In this document: piece by piece, positions 55,584 to 64,000 of the stretch
Layout: every line of letters starts with the position of its first letter
Position numbering within the stretch: position 1 is the stretch's first letter
NCBI GenBank assembly: GCA_030144725.1
Contig: JASKMD010000036.1
Coordinates: 211,325-275,324, forward strand
DNA from: Haematococcus lacustris
Taxonomy: Eukaryota; Chlorophyta; Chlorophyceae; Chlamydomonadales; Haematococcaceae
Length of the DNA: 64,000 nt
Direction: 5' to 3'
Program-made: the position numbers and the translations under genes
Notes under the pieces: generated by a model
The model's database searches: none
What the model was told of the DNA's origin: nothing
Seen by the model: only the letters and a program-made list of their open reading frames with translations

Positions 55584-58500
55584 ATGTCGTCTTCAAGCGC
55601 CACCTTCCCGGCTGTGTTCACAACGGGCGACATGATGGGGACGAATAAAGATGGGATAACGGTTAACTTGACCACCTTGGCGGCGTCAATCCTGCAGTTG
55701 GTGGTCGACCTGAGGGTAACTCATGATACATACTGCATAGGTGAATGGGCTAATGCATAAGGGACCCATCTTGCATTGTGAAATGCAGGATGCTAAGTTG
55801 GATGAGCCACGCATCAAGCTCATCGTTGGTGTCATGATCACGGGCATTGACCTGGCCAACAGCCCCAATCCTCCCACAAAGGAAGATATGACACGAGCAG
55901 TGCAGCAGTGAGTGCGCAAAGTTCCATGTCATGGCACAACCATGCACACCAAACAGTCTGCCAGCGAGGGGCATCCTGAGACAACTGTGCAAGGTCCGGC
56001 TACATCATGCATGTATACATGCCCACAGGCTTGTGACAGACACACGCACTAAGTTCAACAGCAAGCCCCAGCAGGTTCAGGAGGCGTGGGTCGCTACCTA
56101 TGTGGCGACCGACCTCAACTATCCAGGCCTGTCAGCAGTGGGGACAGAGGGATTTGACGAAGTGCCTAAGGGCATGGAGAGCCTAATGGAGCTGTACAAG
56201 CTGTATGACGCGTCAAGTGGGTGTGAATAGTGCCCATAGTGGTAGTTGATGTAGCACAGTATACAAGGTTGCTTACAGCATGCGCCTTTCCATGACGTGC
56301 TTGTCAGCCACTTTGATGTTATTGTGCGTGCAGAGGCCCCCATCCAGCTCACAGCTGAGCTAAAGAAGACGGTGAAGGCTGTGAAGTGTGTGCATGTCAG
56401 CTTGCTGAGTGGAAAGGCCCTCAAGGTCAAGGCGCAACGGTCGCCCAAGGTGAGTCATGTTACTCATGCAGGTGTGCAGGGGGTGAGGGGTGCACACTTG
56501 GCGTGGATGTGATGACTCATTGTGTACCCCTATGTGCAGGCGTCTTTGCAGCAGACACGCACCCCCCCACTCCCATCCCAGACACCCACAGTGTCAAACA
56601 CAGGGGTGAGTTGACATGGCCTGAAGCAACCTTAGCCAGAGCTAGTCATCAACAATTGCACTACTGGTGTAATGCAGGTCACCCCCACAACTCCCGTGAC
56701 TGTGGTTGATGCGCAGCAGGCAGAGGGGACCTCCCCAGCAAAGTACAAGCACGCTTTGCTAGGTATATGTCATTGTGTGCTGCATGCACATCTCGTACTA
56801 GCATGCCACCCAACATGCATCACACAATCTTTGCTTGCAACATGTGCACAGGGTCGCCGGCTGCTGCATCCAAGGCGAAGGCGCCCACTCCCACCCTCAC
56901 CCCTCGCATGGCCCCATCAACTACGCCTGCCCCTGTCCAGCCTGCCTCAGCTCCTGCCCCATCCCTCGCCCCAGCCCCTCCCAAAGCCCCTCCCCCAACC
57001 CTTTCCCAGCCTAAGACCTCATCCCACCGCCAAGCCACACCAAGCGTGACCCCCCGTGCCACCACCTGCCCCCCAGCCCCACCAGCCCCTACCCAATCCA
57101 AGACGGTGGCGCCCACTCGCTCCCCCACCCCTCGCATGGCCCCAGCAGCTACGACTTCACGTGGCCTGCCCACCTCTGCTGCTACCCTTGCCCCTGCCCC
57201 AACCCCTTCCACTGTGCCTTCCCCAGCCCTCTCCCTGGCCAAGACCTCATCCAACCGCCCACCCTCATCATCCGTCACTCCCCCTGCCACCGCCTGCCCC
57301 CCAGCCCACCCAACCCTTACCAAGGCCGCCCTTCAGTCCAACCCAGGTATAGTCTAGGAAGGTAACTGCATGTTGGTTTTAGTAGTATGATGGATTAGGC
57401 AAGCGTGGTCTCTCACGCTTGCTGTTCATGTGGATAGGAATTGGAATGGTTGCAGGTGCCCCCAAGGGCGGTCCAACGCCTAGCACAGGCCCAAGAAAGT
57501 TGGTGAAGGTAAGAGCATGGGAGCATGGGAGCATGGGTTTGGGAATGACAGCAATTGCACAAGCACATGCACTAGTATTAGTTCTAACTGTTCGGATGCT
57601 ATTGCAGGGCGTCAACCCTTACCATGTCCAAGACTCAAGGTTCTTTGACCCAACCACATATGAGCCGGAGAGTATCAATGGCGATGCACTAGACGTGGCC
57701 ATGGAGCTCATCCAAGTGAGTGGAGTAAACACCATAGGTTGACATGCCAGTAGCATGTAAGAAGAGCGTGTGCACGATGAATGAATGCGGTGTTGACAGT
57801 GGATGAGAGATATCATGCATGGTGATATGCCATTACAGGCTGTTCGCTTCAACAAGACGGAGCGAAGGTTCTTGATCCTCCAGTGCCATGTGGGATTAGG
57901 AATCCGGAACAATGAGGAGCAGGCGGACCAGGCACTGGACCAATACAAGAAGGATGGCAAGATCCTGAAGAAGTTGGGCATGTCCCAGCTAAGAGATGCA
58001 AGCGTGATCCTCATCCCCTTCAACATCACCGACAACCATTGGACAGTGGCAGCTGTCTACGTGGATATGCGGAAGGTCGTGTACTATGACCCCATCGCGG
58101 TGAGTTGAACATGAAGGGGTTTTCAATGTTATGAATGTGATCAGTGCCACGTTCTTCTGCATGCATGCAGCCCGGAAACATCCCCTTTACCCTGTGGAGG
58201 AAGCTCGAGGCTTTCCTCAAGAAGAATGTCAGGGATGGGCTGTGGCGGTCGCAGACAGGTGCTTGCCCACCACAGGGAGATGGCTGGAGTTGTGGCGACC
58301 GCATGCTGGTGCACATTGACTACATAACCGAGCGGCGCACAAGGTGAGTCCGCTCTTACCAGGTGTGAAAGAATATACCATGCAATGGCACTGCCTGCCA
58401 TATACATCACATGGCTTGTAAGGTGACCTAACCTTTGGCATGCGCTGCAGTCACTTCATTACCAACATTGACTTTGACAACAACACTGAGAAGGGCATGA

Positions 58501-59599
58501 TTGGGAGGCGCATGTGTTGGAAGGACGCGGTGCAACGTTGTGAGGGGTGGCCAAGCATTGTGAGTATAGGTCCCATAACTAGCAATTTCATGATTACAAC
58601 ACAACATGCACATGCAGGATACATCATTTGTGAATGATGCTCGTAGGTTAACATTGGTGACGAGTGGGAAGTCGCCGCTTCAGAAGAGAACAAGGTGTTG
58701 TCTAACAGATATGCATACAGACGATGGGAGGATGAGGATCGAGTTATGTCACTTGACCTTTGATTACCACATGCATCATGCACACTATGATCATCGTGCG
58801 CATCATGCATGCATAAGGCTTCAAGCACCGCGCCTTCACCCCACACGCAGGTGAGCGCATGACACTGAACCATGGCCTGCATTTATGTATAACTGCAGGC
58901 CGGACGGGTGGCTAAGGGAGGAGAGGAGCTGAGCGCGCCAGCAACAAAGCAGGGACCCTTGGACCTGACTATCGGTGACAGTGATGAAGAGGTTGGTCTA
59001 AGTATGTGTATGGAAAACCGCACATATCTGCATAACCATGGATAATGGGCACCTACTCATTAAAGCCTGATGAGCTAATCCGCATAAATATGCATGTAAT
59101 TGTGCGTAATTGCTTGATGTCCGTATGTGATGTACATCACATAATGACGTTAATGATGTGTGGTGCATCTAGATAGTTGTGAGGGACATAGACCCAGAAC
59201 ATGCATTGAATGTGTGATTGTAGGGAACCAGCCAAGTGGGAGGAGCGAAGAAGAGGACGGCAGCCGAGAGAGACTCGACAAGCCAAGCTGTGAGTCATCA
59301 CAGCATGGGGGCATCATACATGTTGATGATGTGAAGAGCATTGACAATGACAGTAACCAATGTCGTGAATTCAGGCCCTTGAGGAGCGTATCGCCAAGCT
59401 GGAGGCTATGCTCCCCAAGCATCATCAGCTGGACGCCATGCAGACCAAGCTGCAAAAGCTGGACGCCATGCAGACCAAGCTGCAAAAGCTGGACGCATTG
59501 CAGGCCACGGTGGAGAGGATGGAGGCCATGATGGAGGGACTATTTGACCTGAAGATGCACAAGCAGCAGGACAAGGCGGCGGCGGCTGACCAGGTTTGA
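55584..59599 (+). CDS. C48/Ulp1-type cysteine protease gene (X2 cargo), multi-exon
   Basis: Starts MSSSSATFPAVFTTGDMMG. At least twelve short exons join in phase. A Pro/Ala/Thr/Ser-rich linker (about 56853-57350) precedes the protease. Exons 57800-58099 and 58171-58343 give the C48 pattern: VILIPFNITDNHW (His 58037-58039), VVYYDPIA (Asp 58088-58090), then PPQGDGWSCGDRML (Gln 58273-58275, Cys 58291-58293). Such enzymes cleave SUMO or other ubiquitin-like tags and occur as cargo in plant transposons and as adenain-like proteases in viruses. The C-terminal exon is a coiled coil made of the repeat QTKLQKLDAM. The frame closes at 59599, but CAG|GTTTGA there is also a donor in phase with the exon at 59769, so the protein probably continues into the oxygenase-like part. 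Confidence 0.7.
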
Positions 59600-59768
59600 C
59601 AGTGGAGCCAAAGCAGCATGTCACTTGTCATTTACTTGCATTGCATAACAGGCATCATGTTTAAACTTCTATGACTTACATGCCTGCAAGTCATGTATGC
59701 TATGCACACCCTACATGCGAGTTGTGTAGATCTAACGGCACCATCATTGGCCTTGTTGATTTTATGCA

Positions 59769-61596
59769 GGGTGAAGGGCCACCTCAGAAGAAGGGCAAGG
59801 CGTGCACCCAGTCATGGATTGGGCCTCGCTTCAGGGCGGCTATCTGCAGGGTGTTCGAGCTTGGAGAGGAGGAGGAGTTCAAGGCAGAGGTCGAGGAGGA
59901 GGGCTATGCAGTGACGGTGGTTGGACCAGACATCAAGCCAATTGCCAAGGAGCTCTGGGCCCTGTTGACGTTGACCATGCACTACGCTCGCATCATCTTC
60001 AAGGAGAGCGCTCTCAACACCGATGGGACGCTGCAAATCGTACCGGGAGAGGTGAAGGGCACGACGGTGAGTTCAGTTTAACCCTAACCCTAACCCTAGC
60101 CCTAGCCCTAGCCCTAACCCTATCCCTAACCCTAACCCTATCCCTAACCCTAACCCTGTCCCTATCCCTGTCCCTGTTCCTGTCCCCATCCCTATCCCTA
60201 ACCCTAACCTTACAAGACTATATCTTAGCCCGCAATACTCTTATGGTGTGTTGCTTGCTTGCAGGAGGTGGTGACTGAGTTTGGGACAGGGCAGCGCAAA
60301 CAGCTGCTCTTCACCAGCCCTCAGCATGATGGCAGCCTGGCTGACGAGGTGTCCATGGCGGGGATGCTGACCGAGGAAGCGGTGCAGACGTTCCAGAACC
60401 TGGATGCCACCATCAAGGCACGCCACCTAGCTGCCAAGGTGTGGGCTCAGGCGTGCTTGAAGCGCCTCCAGGCCAGGGCCAACCAGCTGGTCAACTCCCC
60501 CCTCCGTGGTGGCACCATCCTGTGCAACGACCCGTACAAGATGCTGGAAAACGGCAAACCCAAAGGGGCTACCGGCTTGGTGTCAGCTCAGGCACTGCAT
60601 GTGGATGTGCGGCCTTCGTGGTCTGATGAGGAGGAGGCAAGACAAGCAGCCCTGTTCCCACCCCAACCCCCCTGTACAGACACACCCCAGCCAGAAGCCC
60701 CCCCCTCAGCAGCATGCAGCAGCCCGGCAGCAGGTGCAGGTGCAGGTCCCAGCCAGCCATCCCCCAAGCAGCAGCCATCCCCCAGGCGGCAGCAATCCCC
60801 AAGCCGGCAGCAATCCCCCAGCCGGCAGCCATCCCCTAAGCAGAAGCCGCCCCCCATCCAGTGGCGTTTCATTCCAGGGCGTGATGGCATGGTGCTCATC
60901 ATGGCCATGCAGCGGGTCAGCATCCTCCTCATCCCCCGCAGCCACAAGTGGGTCCAGGTGGTGGAGCATTTCTGGAACGGTCCGGGCGAGAGACATGAGT
61001 GCCAGGCTGCTCTTGAGGAGTACCTGCAGCAGAAGATGACAGCCCAGGAGGTGGTGCGTGTGACCTTGGAGCCAGGTCAGGTGCTGGGGATGCGTGGGTA
61101 CACAATCCATGCTGGTGATGAGGGCAGGGAGGGGACAGGTTCAGTGCGGGTGCACTTCTACGCCTCCACTGGCTTTGTGTCAGACACCACCTGCTACATA
61201 GCTGAGTTTGGCCACCTGTTTGACAGCCTGTGCCAGCCCACCACGGAGCCTCGGACCGGCAGCACCCCCAAGGTGCCGGCCTGGCAGGGGGAAGCAGCAG
61301 GGGGCAAGCACGTGCCTAAGGTCCCATACAAGCCCCCAGCTAAGAAAGAAGAGGACGCCATGTGGGTGGAGGATTGGCTTAAAGTCCCAGCCTTCTCAGA
61401 GGCAGGTCTGAAGCAGTTGGAGCAGCAGTGGTATGAGGCAGCAGGCGTAAGCTGGCCAGCAGCAAAGCCAGAAGAGCAGGAGGCTGAGCCTGGAAAGGGT
61501 GGAAAGTCCCAGCGAAAGCCAGTCGGTGGTGGTAGCAGGGGTGGGAGCAGGGGTGGGAGCAGGGGTGGGGGCAGTAAGAGAGGTCGAGAGGATTGA
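59769..61596 (+). CDS. 2OG-Fe(II)-oxygenase-like domain (X2 cargo), probably the 3' part of the protease gene
   Basis: Two exons, 59769-60069 and 60265-61596, join in phase with each other and with the exon ending at 59597. The second has LHVDV (HxD, His 60598-60600, Asp 60604-60606). After a Pro/Gln/Ser-rich insert comes GQVLGMRGYTIHAGDEG (distal His 61108-61110), and then SVRVHFYAS (Arg 61147-61149). This H-x-D...H...R order, with a GxV/L-x-x-RG strand before the distal His, is that of double-stranded beta-helix 2-oxoglutarate/Fe(II) dioxygenases. TET/JBP-type nucleic-acid oxygenases are known cargo of fungal transposons, but I cannot assign this one to a subfamily or substrate. The C-terminus ends in a Gly/Ser/Arg tail. 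Alternative: a separate gene with an unseen promoter. Confidence 0.55.
60078..60212 (+). repeat. Interstitial telomere-like repeat (CCCTAA and variants) in an intron
   Basis: About 22 hexamers of CCCTAA, CCCTAG, CCCTAT and CCCTGT lie in the intron between the two oxygenase-gene exons. The complement is TTAGGG, the telomere type reported from some chlamydomonadalean lineages, unlike TTTTAGGG of Chlamydomonas reinhardtii. Confidence 0.85.
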
Positions 61597-61699
61597 CATG
61601 GACTGCATGTGAGACTTCACGACCATGATTGAAATGGTTGGGTTACACAGAGTATGCAAGTGTTAGGGATACGCTAATGTGACATGTGATGCAAGGTCC

Positions 61700-62530
61700 G
61701 TGCGCCCTTAATCCCTGCGCTCGTCCCTGCGCTCATCCCTGCACTCGTCCCTGCGCTCGTAATCCCTGCGCTCATCCCTGCGCTCATCCCTGCGCTCGTC
61801 CCTGCGCTCGTCCCTGCACTCGTCCCTGCACTCGAAATCCCTGCGCTCGTCCCTGCGCTTATCCCTGCACTCGTCCCTGCGCCCGTAATCCCTGCGCTCA
61901 TCCCTGCGCTCATCCCTGCGCTCGTCCCTGCACTCGTCCCTGTACTCGTCCCTGCGCCCGTAATCCTGCGCTCGTCTCTGCGCTCATCCCTGCACTCGTC
62001 CCTGCGCCCCTAATCCCTGCACTCGTCCCTGCGCTCATCCCTGCGCTCGTCCCTGCGCTCGTCCCTGCACTCGTCCCTGCACTCGAAATCCCTGCGCTCG
62101 TCCCTGCGCTCATCCCTGCACTCGTCCCTGCGCTCGTAATCCCTGCGCTCGTCCCTGCGTTCATCCCTGCGCTCGTCCCTGCGCTCATCCCTGCACTCGT
62201 CCCTGCACTCGAAATCCCTGCGCTCGTCCCTGCGCTCATCCCTGCACTCGTCCCTGCGCCCGAAATCCCTGCGCTCGTCCCTGCGTGCATCCCTGCGCTC
62301 GTCCCTGCGCTCATCCCTGCACTCGTCCCTGCGCCCATAATCCCTGCGCTCGTCCCTGCGCTCATCCCTGCACTCGTCCCTGCGCCCGAAATCCCTGCAT
62401 CCGTCCCCCCCCTCCATCCCTGCGTTCGTCCCTGCGCCCCCAAGTCATCCCTGCGTTCGTTCCTGCACCCCCCCTTCAATCCCTGCACTCGTCCCTGCGC
62501 CCCCCCCTCCATCCCTGCATCCGTCCCTGC
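61700..62530 (-). repeat. Right subterminal 12-bp minisatellite of X2
   Basis: The same GCAGGGACGAGC/GCAGGGATGAGC units as at 43818, in inverted orientation. It directly borders the right terminal repeat. Confidence 0.9.
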
Positions 62531-62694
62531 GTGAACGCCACGGGCCGCCCAGCCTCAGCCTTTGATTTTTTGGACCTGATTCTTTTTGGGATGGATTCCT
62601 TACATCACAAGCTACCAGCTGGCTGAGTTTCAGCCCATTTGGACAAGGTCGGCCAAAGCGCAGGGAGAAACGCAGGGCCTAAATTGTAGGAGTG
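62518..62694 (-). repeat. Right terminal inverted repeat of X2
   Basis: Reverse complement of the X2 left end and of the X1 left end. It is followed by GT and then by X1 sequence. Confidence 0.88.
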
Positions 62695-62696
62695 GT

Positions 62697-64000
62697 ACGG
62701 GTTATCATACACATCAGGCGTAACATGCTCCCGGATGTGGGCAGCGGCAGGGCCTACATGTGATTCAACCAAATCAACCACACGTTGATGGTAAACAGGC
62801 GATGCCTATCTCCGTATCCCTGAATGCCGGTGGCTCTTCGACCATCTCACATTTCTTGCTTAACATTTCCGGCGGTGCCTGAAGGGGACAGCACAGGATA
62901 CAACAGCGAAGAATGGCTGTAACCGTAACAGTGCTTGATGAGGGCGATGGAGTCATTGAAAGCTTCGACGTTACCGATTTTCCTTCAGTGGATGCTTTGT
63001 CGCAGCACCTGATGTCTCACCACCTCAGCAAAGTAGACATCTCCAGCGAGGGACAAGTTACTTACATCAGCATGATGGAGCCGGGGAATGTCCAGGCACT
63101 TGCTCGTCTGCTCATAAACAAGAAGCAGGACAAGGCTTGGTATACTGCATGTGCTAGTATGAAGTGTGGCACCTTCAAACCCGAGAAGGACTATGTCGAT
63201 GTCCTCCTGTATGCCAAGACCAAGGTGCGTTGTAATGTGTTACAACATGACATCCCTTCTTGTTGCTGAATCCACTGTGTCTGCTAAACTTACAGGCACC
63301 GTCTCCACCCCAGCCACCAAGTCTAGGCCTGCTGCCAGTCTCACCACATTTGCATAGATATGGAGGGAAGGTCATCAAGGGCATTGGCGCCTCTGCTGGA
63401 ACGTCCTCTGGGAATGCCTCTAAGCCTGCAAGCAAGGTATGCCACCCTCATTATGCCTGTTTAGGGTGAGAGGTGTTCGTTGCTGTAATTAGGTATGCTG
63501 ACCTAATTAGGTATGCTGCTCATGCGTTGCCATGTTCAGATCGTGACTCCACCGGCTCGTACAGGCCATGAGGACAGCCTGCTGGATAGTGTAAATGAAG
63601 GCATGGAGGAGGAGCTATCTGAGGTGTCAGATGAGGAAGAGGATGACGAGCCCCGTGCTAAACGGGTAGGTCATGCATGGAGGCTCTGCTCACAACCAGG
63701 AAGCCTGTGTTGCTTTAGTCGTGTGGTGATTATTGTGCTTGCCCTGCTGACTTGCAGGCTGCGGCAGGAGCTGGTGCTGGCTCACTGGGCAAGCGACCCG
63801 CAAAGATAACAGTAAGTGGAAGAGATATCTGGGTCACCATGGGGCCATGCATGATGCGCGTGTATGGTAACTTGTTGTAAACATGCAGTTGCGCGGTCAT
63901 GCTCGTGGCCTCGTTGCTGCCAGCCCCAGGAAGCATGGGCAGACAAGGGTGGAGGAGGGTGAGGAGGGGGATGACGAGGAGATTTTTGCCAAGAAGAGGG
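62697..64000. mobile_element. Element X1, continuation to the right of X2
   Basis: X1 resumes with the sequence found uninterrupted in X2 at 48319 (ACGGGTTATCATACACATC). After about 95 bp it jumps to the equivalent of X2 50110, so 1.7 kb with the transposase 5' exons and most of the divergent promoter region is missing. It continues past the window end. Confidence 0.85.
62913..64000 (+). CDS. Charged multi-exon protein of unknown function (X1 copy, partial)
   Basis: Homologue of the X2 gene at 50235. Exon 1 (62913-63224) has exactly the same length (312 bp) and encodes MAVTVTVLD, FDVTDFPSVDALSQHL and MEPGNVQALARLL. Exons at 63296-63435, about 63540-63665 and later follow with the same splice sites. 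Several residues differ, yet all frames and splice sites seen are intact, so the coding potential has been kept in both copies. The window ends inside a Lys/Glu-rich exon (EIFAKKR). Confidence 0.6.

Larger units (their letters stand above)
38766..62694. mobile_element. Element X2: ~19-kb CACTC-ended DNA transposon (23.9 kb with Y inside)
   Basis: Both ends are present. The left reads CACTCCTACAATTTAGG at 38766 and the right is its inverse, ending in GGAGTG at 62694. GT flanks both sides (38764-38765 and 62695-62696), and the uninterrupted X2 sequence at 48314 reads CAGCGTACGGG, showing that the target in X1 was CGTACG. Inside lie the left minisatellite, a minus-strand transposase, a charged plus-strand gene, two minus-strand LRR-like genes, the protease/oxygenase plus-strand gene, and the inverted right minisatellite. 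Length without Y and its duplication is 19,054 bp. A CACTC start, 2-bp duplication, dense subterminal repeats and a Tnp2-like transposase place it near the CACTA (En/Spm) superfamily. Confidence 0.88.

Overview
The window looks like the nuclear genome of a green alga, probably a chlamydomonadalean chlorophyte. The grounds are high GC, short GT-AG introns ending in TGCAG, a LINE with the Dualen/RandI domain set described from Chlamydomonas, a second GC-rich L1-type LINE, and a TTAGGG-type telomere-like tract inside an intron. No convincing host gene, rRNA gene or tRNA gene is present. Nearly all of the 64 kb can be assigned to mobile elements, many inserted into one another. All calls come from reading the sequence; no search was run.

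Positions 1-13323: two copies of a dual-endonuclease LINE stand head to head. Copy A (minus strand, 99 to about 5732) carries an AP-type endonuclease, reverse transcriptase and PHD finger. Copy B (plus strand, about 5733-13323) starts at the end of the endonuclease and continues through RT, PHD, RNase H, a CCHC zinc knuckle and a restriction-like PD-ExK nuclease. B is split by a 1164-bp element (9845-11008) that ends in CACTC-type inverted repeats, duplicates TA, and is filled with about 32 copies of a palindrome. A is cut at position 98 by what looks like another CACTC terminus.

Positions 13324-32235: a head-to-tail array of a 3.21-kb unit. Each unit is the same 5'-truncated 3' half of an L1-type LINE ending in a poly(A) tail. 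There are five full units and two partial ones, followed by a gap of exactly 500 N.

Positions 32737-34251: the 3' LTR, polypurine tract, integrase and chromodomain of a Ty3/gypsy chromovirus on the minus strand. At 34252 it is interrupted by X1, a large CACTC-ended DNA transposon. X1 is interrupted at 38766 by X2, a second copy of the same family (38766-62694, TSD GT), and resumes at 62697. X2 has a smaller relative, Y, inside its left end (38943-43815, TSD TG). The nesting is therefore Y in X2 in X1 in Ty3.

X2 without Y is about 19 kb. It encodes a multi-exon Tnp2/CACTA-like transposase (minus), a charged multi-exon protein (plus), two intronless LRR-like paralogues (minus), and a long multi-exon plus-strand gene with a C48/Ulp1-type protease domain followed, in phase, by a 2OG-Fe(II)-oxygenase-like domain. 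Its ends are inverted repeats of about 177 bp backed by about 1 kb of a 12-bp minisatellite in inverted orientation. I regard this CACTC family, with element-specific subterminal repeat arrays and protease/oxygenase/LRR cargo, as the most interesting system in the window.
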